Source of the DNA: Streptosporangiaceae bacterium
GTDB lineage: Bacteria > Actinomycetota > Actinomycetes > Streptosporangiales > Streptosporangiaceae
Assembly: GCA_030038715.1 (NCBI GenBank)
Contig: JASHSO010000575.1
Span: forward strand, 1 to 10,736
DNA: 10,736 nucleotides
Direction: 5' to 3'
Both the position numbers and the translations under genes were made by a program. A model generated the notes under the pieces. That model was not told the DNA's origin. It saw only the letters and a list, made by a program, of their open reading frames with translations, and ran no database searches. Below are positions 1 to 5,561 of the stretch, one piece after another (positions within the stretch are counted from its first letter, which is position 1; every line of letters starts with the position of its first letter).

Positions 1-467
1 CAGTGCTGTCCGCCGTACCCGACGAACTCGTCGCGCAGGTGGCACGCCGGGTCGGCGCTACGCCGCTCACGCCGTGGAGCAAACGCGACTGGCTGCAGGA
101 CGGGCCCGCCGTCGTTTACGACACGATCGGGTCGACCCAGACCGTGGAGACCTCAGTGCGGCTGCTGGCCACTGGCGGGACACTTATCATCTCCGGCGTG
201 GAGCCTCCCAAGCGCTTCGAGTGGACCCCGCTGTATTTCAAGGAACTGCGCGTCATTGGCTCGAACGGCTTCGGCATCGAGGAGGTGCGAGGCGTCTCCC
301 AGCACGCCATGGAGCACTACTTCGACTTCGTTGCGAACGGCTTCGACCTGACACCGGTCATCACCCACCGCTTCCCGCTGGCGCGGTGGGACGAGGCTGT
401 CCTTGCGATCAAGAACTCGCGGCAAACCGGCGCGGTCAAGGTGTTGCTCGAACCGGCGGCAGGCTGA
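1..467 (+). CDS. Zinc-type medium-chain alcohol/polyol dehydrogenase, C-terminal part (5' truncated)
   Basis: Only the last ~154 residues are present; the frame is open to the left edge, so the start and catalytic domain lie outside. The fragment carries the second half of the nucleotide-binding Rossmann domain of medium-chain dehydrogenases. Visible are a strand with VVYDTIGS, then LLATGGTLIISG (the usual end-of-sheet 'GG.....G' turn), then FKELRVIGSNGFG, as in threonine- or alcohol-dehydrogenase-like members. The closing part (LTPVITHRFPLARWDEAVLAIKNS...GAVKVLLEP) is the standard C-terminus, returning to the catalytic domain. By family it would oxidise an alcohol or amino alcohol with NAD(P)+. 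The zinc ligands would be in the missing N-terminal half, so substrate and metal use cannot be judged. It converges on the membrane-protein gene, with 14 nt between the two stop codons. The GTG at 3-5 is an internal codon, not a start. Confidence 0.85.
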   Translation, partial: VLSAVPDELVAQVARRVGATPLTPWSKRDWLQDGPAVVYDTIGSTQTVETSVRLLATGGTLIISGVEPPKRFEWTPLYFKELRVIGSNGFGIEEVRGVSQHAMEHYFDFVANGFDLTPVITHRFPLARWDEAVLAIKNSRQTGAVKVLLEPAAG

Positions 468-484
468 CCGGCGTAAGCCGGTTA
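465..484. terminator. Stop-to-stop hairpin with GTAA loop between convergent genes
   Basis: Positions 465-472 pair with 477-484 as an 8-bp stem: one T-A pair, one G·T wobble, then six perfect pairs (ACCGGC/GCCGGT). The loop is GTAA, of GNRA type on the plus strand. The stem begins at the TGA of the dehydrogenase and ends at the TAA of the leftward membrane-protein gene, so both stop codons are inside it. No T-run follows on either side, as is common for actinomycete terminators. A bidirectional terminator or 3'-end stabilising hairpin is inferred from position and symmetry. Confidence 0.55.
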
Positions 485-787
485 GTCCCGGTCATCGGGC
501 AGGCCGTCCAGCAGGCGCTCGCGAAGCCAGCCTTCGATCACGTCCGGATCGGCTGGCAAGTCCTCGCCGCCAGGGGTTGGGACTCCGGCTTTGCGAACTC
601 GTGACGGCCGACCGGTCCGCCACCCGACAAGCTGGGGTGTCTTGAAGTAGGACACGATCAGCAGGTCCACGACCGCCACCAAGATCAGCGCGAGCACGCC
701 GGCGGCGAACCAGGCCACGCCGATCGAGACGACGACCGCAGCCCACATGACAGGCGGCGTCCTCAGCCAGCGCCATATGCGGCTCAC
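482..787 (-). CDS. Small two-helix membrane protein, unknown function
   Basis: I do not recognise the family. The chosen GTG start at 787 overlaps the stop of the methyltransferase gene as GTGA and has a GAGG-type ribosome site about 8 nt upstream; this gives 101 residues. A longer ATG-like start at 847 would lie inside the methyltransferase and add a basic, non-conserved-looking tail. The protein opens with a basic segment (SRIWRWLRTPP). Next comes a hydrophobic stretch at about residues 12-46 (WAAVVVSIGVAWFAAGVLAL and onward), long enough for two tightly spaced membrane helices. After that is a basic linker (GWRTGRPSRVRK) and an acidic C-terminus (DLPADPDVIEGWLRERLLDGLPDD). By the positive-inside rule both ends are probably cytoplasmic. 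The 4-nt overlap implies translational coupling to the methyltransferase, but no functional link is evident. Confidence 0.6.
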   Translation of the reverse strand: MSRIWRWLRTPPVMWAAVVVSIGVAWFAAGVLALILVAVVDLLIVSYFKTPQLVGWRTGRPSRVRKAGVPTPGGEDLPADPDVIEGWLRERLLDGLPDDRD

Positions 788-1554
788 CGGGGAGCCTCGC
801 CCTGCCGCCCGGGTTGCCGATGCGCGTCCGGACGGGCGCACACCCACTCCTGATCGCTGCTGAGATAGCGATCAAACCGGAGCCCAGCCGCCAGTAGCGA
901 CGAGCACAGGTCGACCTCGTTGAGCCGCATCACGGTGAACGAGTGGGTCCAGGTCCGCCCCTCAGCCTCGTACTCCGCCGTGGCGCTCACCAGGTCCGGC
1001 CCGGGCCGCTGCACGTCCGTCAGCCGCATGATCATCCCGTTGGACTCGCGCTCCCACACCGCAGCGTTCGCGAACCAGGCGGGCGAATGCTGCTGAATGA
1101 TCACACACCCGGCGGGCGAGACGTGCTGCGCGCACGTCTGCAGGAAGGCGTCCCGGAGCTGAGCGTCGGGCGCGTTGATCAAGTAAGAAGGCAGCAGCAC
1201 CACACCGAACCGCCTCCCGAGCCGGAGGCCTTCTATCCGCGCGCGCACCGTCTCGGCGTGCCGGACGTGGGCGAGCATCTCCGGCGATTCGTCCACCGCT
1301 ACGACAAAGTGGCCGAGGGTCGCGAGGGCCGAGGAAATCCGCCCGGTCCCGGCGCCGAGCTCGAGGATCGTGGACGGCGCCCGCCCGCACGCGGCGTGCA
1401 CGATCTCCGGCTCTGGCCCCGCCGACAGCATGGCGTAGAACTCCACGGCACAGCCGTCGGGCGTGATGACCCCCGGCCCGGTGCCCTTGTTCGCCGGCAA
1501 GCTGGGAACTGCCACAAGGCGCATCCTGTCAACCGCGGCCCGGCCGGGCAACAC
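784..1554 (-). CDS. Class I SAM-dependent methyltransferase
   Basis: Predicted small-molecule or macromolecule methyltransferase of the Rossmann-fold class I family; substrate unknown. Motif I is clear at about residues 63-74 (ILELGAGTGRIS, the SAM-binding glycine loop). The acidic residue ending strand 2 is D88 in VVAVDES, which should hold the SAM ribose. A segment near 115-125 (FGVVLLPSYLINAP) occupies motif III/IV, and a post-motif strand (SPAGCVIIQQHSP) follows. The C-terminal half is a beta-rich region with TWTHSFTVMRLNEVDLCSSLLAAGL, as in members that end with an antiparallel hairpin. The start is uncertain. GTG at 1554 gives 256 aa with only a weak GGA upstream. ATG at 1524 gives 246 aa but abuts TTGACAGG with no spacing for a ribosome site. 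It is first in a two-gene leftward unit with the membrane protein and divergent from the VOC gene. Confidence 0.8.
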   Translation of the reverse strand: MLPGRAAVDRMRLVAVPSLPANKGTGPGVITPDGCAVEFYAMLSAGPEPEIVHAACGRAPSTILELGAGTGRISSALATLGHFVVAVDESPEMLAHVRHAETVRARIEGLRLGRRFGVVLLPSYLINAPDAQLRDAFLQTCAQHVSPAGCVIIQQHSPAWFANAAVWERESNGMIMRLTDVQRPGPDLVSATAEYEAEGRTWTHSFTVMRLNEVDLCSSLLAAGLRFDRYLSSDQEWVCARPDAHRQPGRQGEAPR

Positions 1555-1689
1555 GGCGGTCCGTCGAGGAGCGCCCGGACGTGCTCTCGTTCACTAGCTC
1601 GGTGCTACATCACCCTGCCGGTCATCCCCCGCTGACCCGAGGTGCAAGGTGAATTGTGGCGCCGACCTTCCTGCGACGTACGCGGGCCT

Positions 1690-1695
1690 TAGAAT
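1690..1695 (+). promoter_or_regulatory. Candidate -10 box (TAGAAT) of the VOC gene
   Basis: TAGAAT is a good TANNNT-type -10 hexamer. It would start transcription near 1701-1703 and leave a leader of about 20 nt before ATG 1722, with GAGG at 1707-1710 as a somewhat distant ribosome site. No convincing -35 box is seen 16-18 nt upstream (CTTCCT at 1667-1672). The rest of the 1555-1721 interval between the divergent methyltransferase and VOC genes holds nothing else I can name. Confidence 0.35.
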
Positions 1696-1721
1696 GCGGT
1701 GATCATGAGGCTGATACCGGC

Positions 1722-2102
1722 ATGAGGGTGCTGCGAATCGTGCCGAACTTCTCCTCGGAGCTGTTCGAGGCGAGCCGCGACTTCTACGCCGACCTGTTCG
1801 ACCTGGTCGTCAGTGTCGAACTCGGCAGCTGGTACCTGCAGCTGATGGCCCCCGACGCCCGGTCACTGAACGTGGGCTTTCTCGAACCAGGCCATGAGTT
1901 CTTCGCAGGTCGCGCTGCACAGCCAGGTAGCTACTCGGCGGTTCTCACCGTGCACGTCGATGATGTCGACGAGGCGTACGCCAGGGCCCGGCGCCGCGGC
2001 GCGGAGATCCCCGTTCCGCTGCGCGACGAGGACTACGGGCAGCGACACTTCCTGGTCGTGGATCCCAACGGCCTGGTATTGAACGTGATGACCCCCACCT
2101 GA
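1722..2102 (+). CDS. VOC-superfamily (glyoxalase/bleomycin-resistance fold) protein
   Basis: A single vicinal-oxygen-chelate domain protein of 126 aa from ATG 1722. An upstream in-frame start at 1656 would add 22 residues unlike the fold, which begins at MRVLRIVPNFSS. Fold markers in order are: FEASRDFYADLFDL (the beta-alpha opening with the FY..LF signature), WYLQLMAPD, LNVGFLEPG, then the second module with LTVHVDDVDEAYARARRRGAEIPVPLRDEDYGQRHFLVVDPNGLVLNVM. The residue usually serving as the last metal ligand (a Glu in the terminal 'hiE' strand) is Asn in VLNVM, and the first ligand position after IVPNF has no His. It may therefore bind or sequester a ligand, as bleomycin-binding proteins do, rather than act as a metal-dependent lyase; that is inference. 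It converges on the TetR gene and lies near an exporter, compatible with a detoxification neighbourhood. Confidence 0.8.
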   Translation: MRVLRIVPNFSSELFEASRDFYADLFDLVVSVELGSWYLQLMAPDARSLNVGFLEPGHEFFAGRAAQPGSYSAVLTVHVDDVDEAYARARRRGAEIPVPLRDEDYGQRHFLVVDPNGLVLNVMTPT

Positions 2103-2131
2103 CCGGCCGCGGCGCCTCAGCCCCGGCGAAC

Positions 2132-2746
2132 TCACAGCGTCTTGAGCCCAGCTTCGATGAACCGCATGGCGGCGGCGACGGCCTCGTCGCGGCTCGGGCC
2201 GGGATAGCTGTCGAGTATCTCCGTTATCATCGCGGCCACCGCAACCGCCGCTAGCCGGGGCCCGGCGGCATCGGCCGTACTGTCGGTCGCCGCGGCCACC
2301 ATGGCCGCCGCCTCGCGAGTCGCCGCGGCCATCCGGGCGGTGCGCAGTGCCCGTAGTTCCGGATTTGCCTCGAACATGCGGCGGCCGAGCTCGGAGATCT
2401 CCCGCTCGTCCGGCGCGACGTTCCGGGCCCGCAGCCAGCCGCCGAGGACGTCGGTAATGGGCTCGCCCGGACGACGCGACCGGATCGCCGCCGCCAGATC
2501 CTCGACGGCCTCGGTGAATCGCGACAATGCGATGTCCTGCTTGGCAGGGAAGTACATCGCGACAGTCCGCGGCGCCACCTCGGCGGCGGCCGCGATGTCG
2601 GCGACAGTGGTCGCCTCGTACCCACGCTCGGCGAAAAGGCGATAGGCGGCACGGATGATGGCCGCGCGGCGCCGGGCCTTGCCGCGCTCCCGCAGTCCGG
2701 CGTGTTCCCTCGGCCGTGCTTGGTCCGTCAGGGCGGTCTCGCTCAT
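2132..2746 (-). CDS. TetR/AcrR-family transcriptional repressor
   Basis: Predicted repressor of the adjacent divergent exporter and of itself. Starting from ATG 2746 it has 204 aa. The N-terminal DNA-binding domain is typical: AIIRAAYRLFAERGYEATTVADIAAAAEVAPRTVAMYFPAKQDI at about residues 29-72, with the helix-turn-helix near 46-67 and the MYFPAK turn diagnostic of the family. The remaining ~130 residues are the all-helical ligand-binding/dimerisation domain (DLAAAIRSRR...EISELGRRMFEANPELRALRTARMAAATREAAAMVAA...), resembling actinomycete members with a TetR_C-like tail. A longer start at 2779 was rejected because it falls inside the palindromic operator and upstream of the gene's own -10 box. 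From 2746 the transcript would be nearly leaderless. Gap to the convergent VOC stop is 29 nt, without a strong terminator. Confidence 0.9.
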   Translation of the reverse strand: MSETALTDQARPREHAGLRERGKARRRAAIIRAAYRLFAERGYEATTVADIAAAAEVAPRTVAMYFPAKQDIALSRFTEAVEDLAAAIRSRRPGEPITDVLGGWLRARNVAPDEREISELGRRMFEANPELRALRTARMAAATREAAAMVAAATDSTADAAGPRLAAVAVAAMITEILDSYPGPSRDEAVAAAMRFIEAGLKTL

Positions 2747-2754
2747 GGACCTAG

Positions 2755-2783
2755 TGTATAGCAGACTGCGAATTTGCATTCAA
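2755..2783 (-). promoter_or_regulatory. Promoter of the TetR gene
   Basis: On the minus strand, TTGAAT (plus-strand 2778-2783) and TATACA (plus-strand 2755-2760) are separated by exactly 17 nt, a good sigma-70-type arrangement. Transcription would start around 2746-2749, at or just before the ATG. The -35 box lies inside the palindrome at 2772-2791, so bound repressor would block its own synthesis. Confidence 0.5.
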
Positions 2784-2791
2784 CTGCAAAT
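2772..2791. promoter_or_regulatory. Perfect palindromic operator, probable TetR binding site
   Basis: ATTTGCA (2772-2778) and TGCAAAT (2785-2791) are exact inverted copies with a 6-nt spacer, total 20 bp, a size and symmetry usual for TetR-family operators. The site overlaps the -35 region of both divergent promoters. A further direct repeat AGACTGC at 2763-2769 and 2799-2805 (36 bp apart) brackets it and could extend protein contact. Binding by the adjacent TetR protein is inferred from position. Confidence 0.65.
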
Positions 2792-2803
2792 CTGCGTTAG
2801 ACT
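2774..2803 (+). promoter_or_regulatory. Promoter of the MFS exporter gene
   Basis: TTGCAT (2774-2779) and TAGACT (2798-2803) are spaced by 18 nt. The start of transcription would be near 2810, followed by a short leader with GAGAGG at 2820-2825, 8 nt before ATG 2834. The -35 box is wholly within the palindrome. Confidence 0.45.
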
Positions 2804-2833
2804 GCATGAACGACCGATCGAGAGGCAACACCA

Positions 2834-4369
2834 ATGAGCGCCACCACCCAGATCCCCGGCCCGGCCAGCGCGACGTGCCGGGCGGCCGCAGCTTCGACGC
2901 GGCAGCATCCGTCGGACGGTCCCGATCCCCGGCGCTGGCTGATCCTCGCCGTGGTCGCCCTGGCACAGCTCATGGTCGTGCTGGACGCCACGATCGTGAA
3001 CATCGCGCTGCCATCGGCGCAGCATGCGCTGCATTTCTCCGATGTCGAGCGGCAGTGGGTCATCACGGCCTACGCGCTGGCTTTCGGCAGCCTCCTGTTG
3101 CTCGGCGGCCGTCTAACCGACCTGATCGGCCGGAAGGCGACGTTCATCGCCGGCCTGATCGGATTCGCCGGCGCGTCGGCCGCGGGCGGCGCGGCCGGTA
3201 GCTTCGCCATCCTTGTCGCTGCCCGTGCCTGTCAGGGCGCGTTCGGCGCGCTGCTGGCTCCGGCGGCACTGTCGCTGCTGACTACCACGTTCAGCGGAAG
3301 CAGGGACAGAGGCAAGGCGTTTGGCATCTTCGGCGCGATCGCGGGCGCCGGCGGCGCCGTTGGCCTGCTGCTCGGCGGCGTGCTAACCGAGTACCTGAGC
3401 TGGCGCTGGTGCCTGTACGTGAACCTGGTGTTCGCCGCCGTCGCCGCCCTCGGCGCATTGGCGCTGCTTCGCAGCCAGCCGTCCGCGGACCGGCCGCGGC
3501 TGGACCTGGCGGGGCTGCTGTCCGAGGCGGGCGCGATGTTCTGCATCGTGTACGGCTTCTCCAACGCCGCAAGCGATGGCTGGCACTCCCCGTCCACCTG
3601 GGGGTTCCTTGCCGGGAGCGCGGTCCTACTGGCAGCCTTCGCCTGGTGGGAGGCGCGGGCCGGCCAGCCGCTGCTGCCGCTGCGCGTCGTGCTCGACCGC
3701 GACCGTGCCGCCGCCTACGTGTCGGTGCTGATCGCCGGCGCCGGCATGTTCGGCATCTTCCTGTTCGTGACCTACTACCTGGAGGAGACCCTCGGCTTCT
3801 CCCCGGTGAGCACCGGCATCGCCTACCTGCCGATGGTGGCGGCGATCGTGGCCTGTGCCAACCTGGCCAACATCGTGCTGTTGCCGCGCATCGGCCCGAA
3901 GGTCCTGGTCACTTCCGGAATGCTGGCGTCGGCGGCCGGGCTGGCCTGGCTGACCAGGATCGGCGTGCACTCCAGCTACGCCGCGGACGTACTGCCGCCG
4001 ATGTTGCTGGCCGCTGCGGGGATCGGTTTCATCGTCTCGCCGTCAATGAACACCGGCACCTCGGGCGTGCGGAATGACGACGCGGGCGTGGCTTCAGCGC
4101 TGGTCAACACCGGCCAGCAGGTCGGCGGGTCGATCGGCACGTCGCTGCTGAACACGATGGCCGCCAGTGCCGCGTCGGCCTACCTTGCCAGTCACCTCCG
4201 CCTGCCCGCACTGGCCGCCGGACGGCCCGATCCCGGTCTGCTCGAAATTGCCCAGGTGCACAGCTACACCACGGCTTTCTGGTGGGCGGCGGGCCTGTTC
4301 GCCTGCGGTGCGGTAATCGCGGCGCTGCTGTTCCGCCCGGGCGCCGTCGCCCAGCGGGACAGCGAGTGA
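2834..4369 (+). CDS. MFS drug:H+ antiporter, DHA2 (14-helix) type
   Basis: A 511-aa polytopic membrane protein, the usual length for 14-helix DHA2 exporters such as EmrB/QacA relatives. The N-terminal ~33 residues are hydrophilic. Helix 1 carries LDATIVNIALP (residues 50-60), the DHA2 motif D1 with its membrane-embedded Asp51. Motif A is GGRLTDLIGRK (91-101) in the loop between helices 2 and 3. Motif B is around AARACQG with Arg131. Motif C, the antiporter motif, is GAIAGAGGAVGLLLGG (167-182). ATG 2834 follows a good GAGAGG site. It is expected to expel lipophilic or cationic toxic compounds using the proton gradient; the real substrate is not readable. Divergent TetR gene and shared operator indicate ligand-induced derepression. 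It ends only 2 nt from the stop of the convergent PaaX-type gene. Confidence 0.93.
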   Translation: MSATTQIPGPASATCRAAAASTRQHPSDGPDPRRWLILAVVALAQLMVVLDATIVNIALPSAQHALHFSDVERQWVITAYALAFGSLLLLGGRLTDLIGRKATFIAGLIGFAGASAAGGAAGSFAILVAARACQGAFGALLAPAALSLLTTTFSGSRDRGKAFGIFGAIAGAGGAVGLLLGGVLTEYLSWRWCLYVNLVFAAVAALGALALLRSQPSADRPRLDLAGLLSEAGAMFCIVYGFSNAASDGWHSPSTWGFLAGSAVLLAAFAWWEARAGQPLLPLRVVLDRDRAAAYVSVLIAGAGMFGIFLFVTYYLEETLGFSPVSTGIAYLPMVAAIVACANLANIVLLPRIGPKVLVTSGMLASAAGLAWLTRIGVHSSYAADVLPPMLLAAAGIGFIVSPSMNTGTSGVRNDDAGVASALVNTGQQVGGSIGTSLLNTMAASAASAYLASHLRLPALAAGRPDPGLLEIAQVHSYTTAFWWAAGLFACGAVIAALLFRPGAVAQRDSE

Positions 4370-4371
4370 CG

Positions 4372-5313
4372 CTAACTCGACGGCCTCAGCCCTGAGCTGT
4401 GGTAAGCCGCCTCCTCCGCCAGATCCTGGCTGTACCTGGCGATGATCTGGCGGACGCGGTGTACCGCGACGGGGCCAAGCAGGTCGTAAGCCGAGATGAA
4501 CAGCTCACGTGCGGCAGCGCGCGGCCAGGTGTCGGGTAGCAGCTCGGCGGGCAGGTCGGGATCCAGGCCAGGAAAGGCCCGCCACTCATCCATCACCCTG
4601 GTCCGCTCCACCAGGGCCTCCACCGGAGAGATCCGGCCGGCCAGCGCCCGCTCCTGCAGTTGCTCGGCGTAGGCAATGAAGCCGTCGTAACGCTTCTGCA
4701 AGTCGTCCAGGTCCCACGCCCGCTGCGGCAGCCCCTCGGAGCCAGCGCCCGGGATGGCCGTGGCCCGGAACGCGGTGGCAGTAGTGATTCCCAGCTCGGC
4801 TAGCTGGCCGCCGACCTCGCCCGCGTGATCGCGTGGTGAGACCCACAGCCCGTCGTACAGCGGCGCGAACCCGAGCCACCGCAGCTCCTTGCGCAGCGCG
4901 TCACGCGCGGCGCGGTTGTGCTCGGGTATCGAGAACGCGACCAGGCTCCACGCCCCGTCCCACGGCTGGGTGTGCAGGCCGAAGGAGAAGATGTGGCTGG
5001 CGCCCTCGTCGAGAATCCGGGCAGCGCGGTCGCTCAGCCGGACGAAGGTGCGTCTGCCGTTCTTTGACGTGACGAGCAGCTGGTTCCTGGTCAAGCGGCT
5101 GAGGGCGGCTCGGGCCGCCGAGTCGCTGACCCCGAATTCGGCGAGCAGCGCGACCAGAGCAGCCGACGGCAACGAATCGGTCCGCTGCCACCAGTAGTCG
5201 CCAAGGAGCGTCAGCAGCAGCCGGGGTGGCCGCAGCACGGCGCCGAAAGGCCGGTACTCGGCATCCTCGAACTCGGTGTCAGCGACGACGCTCGGGGACG
5301 GGCGGGGAACCAC
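4372..5313 (-). CDS. PaaX-family transcriptional repressor
   Basis: 313 aa from GTG 5313, matching the family (E. coli PaaX is about 316 aa). The N-terminal winged-helix domain spans about residues 20-90: RPFGAVLRPPRLLLTLLGDYWW, then LVALLAEFGVSDSAARAALSRLTRNQLL (recognition region), then NGRRTFVRLSDRAARIL (wing). The middle contains DGAWSLVAFSIPEHNRAARDALRKELRWLGFAPLYDGLWVSP, the characteristic PaaX core, followed by the C-terminal domain (AFPGLDPDLPAELLPDTWPRAAARELF). PaaX itself represses phenylacetate catabolism and responds to phenylacetyl-CoA, but no paa genes are visible here, so effector and targets are unknown. In-frame openings further upstream (to 5496) lack family-like sequence and ribosome sites. 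No ribosome site precedes GTG 5313, but a -10-like TACGCT sits exactly where a leaderless transcript would need it. A stem-like palindrome lies directly upstream. Confidence 0.9.
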   Translation of the reverse strand: MVPRPSPSVVADTEFEDAEYRPFGAVLRPPRLLLTLLGDYWWQRTDSLPSAALVALLAEFGVSDSAARAALSRLTRNQLLVTSKNGRRTFVRLSDRAARILDEGASHIFSFGLHTQPWDGAWSLVAFSIPEHNRAARDALRKELRWLGFAPLYDGLWVSPRDHAGEVGGQLAELGITTATAFRATAIPGAGSEGLPQRAWDLDDLQKRYDGFIAYAEQLQERALAGRISPVEALVERTRVMDEWRAFPGLDPDLPAELLPDTWPRAAARELFISAYDLLGPVAVHRVRQIIARYSQDLAEEAAYHSSGLRPSS

Positions 5314-5319
5314 GAGGCC

Positions 5320-5325
5320 AGCGTA
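5320..5325 (-). promoter_or_regulatory. Candidate -10 box for leaderless PaaX-family transcript
   Basis: Minus-strand TACGCT (TANNNT type) ends 6 nt before GTG 5313, the spacing expected if transcription begins at the start codon. There is no ribosome site upstream of that GTG. No good -35 is seen. Confidence 0.35.
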
Positions 5326-5327
5326 CC

Positions 5328-5348
5328 TAGCACCGTCTACGGTAGCTA
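5328..5348. promoter_or_regulatory. Imperfect palindrome upstream of the PaaX-family gene, possible autoregulatory operator
   Basis: TAGC-ACCGT (5328-5336), a CT centre, then ACGGT-A-GCTA (5339-5348). All nine left-arm bases pair with the right arm if the single A at 5344 is left unpaired. The inner ACCGT-CT-ACGGT core is perfect. It lies just upstream of the presumed -10 box, where a repressor would block RNA polymerase. Its binding by the adjacent PaaX-type protein is inferred. Confidence 0.45.
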
Positions 5349-5364
5349 ATCCGATCACGGGCGT

Positions 5365-5392
5365 TTGGCAGACCGACTGACAACAGTAAGTT
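5365..5392 (+). promoter_or_regulatory. Weak candidate promoter for purU
   Basis: TTGGCA (5365-5370, five of six consensus bases) and TAAGTT (5387-5392) are 16 nt apart. A start near 5399 would give a leader of about 165 nt. The surrounding interval 5314-5561 has no gene. It also contains a direct repeat GACTGAC (5375-5381, 5410-5416) and an inverted pair ACAGT/ACTGT (5383-5387, 5405-5409). These may be chance or regulator contacts. Confidence 0.25.
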
Positions 5393-5561
5393 TCCCTAAC
5401 TCGAACTGTGACTGACGTAGAAGATGTCATGCAACGGTTTGCACCACGGCGCGTGTCGGCCCACCGGGCCCGCGTGCCTCCTTGTGCACCTACCACAACG
5501 ACCGCCGAGCCAAGCCTGTGCCGCCCCTCGATGAAGCGGGGCGCGGTGATCCGGCAAAGTT

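Noticed and set aside
1525..1532. TTGACA just upstream of methyltransferase ATG 1524 as a -35 box
   Set aside because: It touches the start codon region, with any -10 falling inside the gene; the match is probably chance within the N-terminal coding part.
2103..2131. Terminator between the VOC and TetR genes
   Set aside because: Only a 4-bp CGCC/GGCG stem with an 8-nt loop and the GCCGCGGC palindrome are visible, no more than expected by chance at this base composition.
2747..2779. Longer TetR start at 2779
   Set aside because: It would place the start codon inside the palindromic operator and upstream of the gene's own -10 box; 2746 fits the promoter and family alignment.
5314..5496. Longer PaaX-family start up to 5496
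   Set aside because: The extra ~61 residues have no family resemblance or ribosome site, and the 313-aa form matches normal PaaX length.
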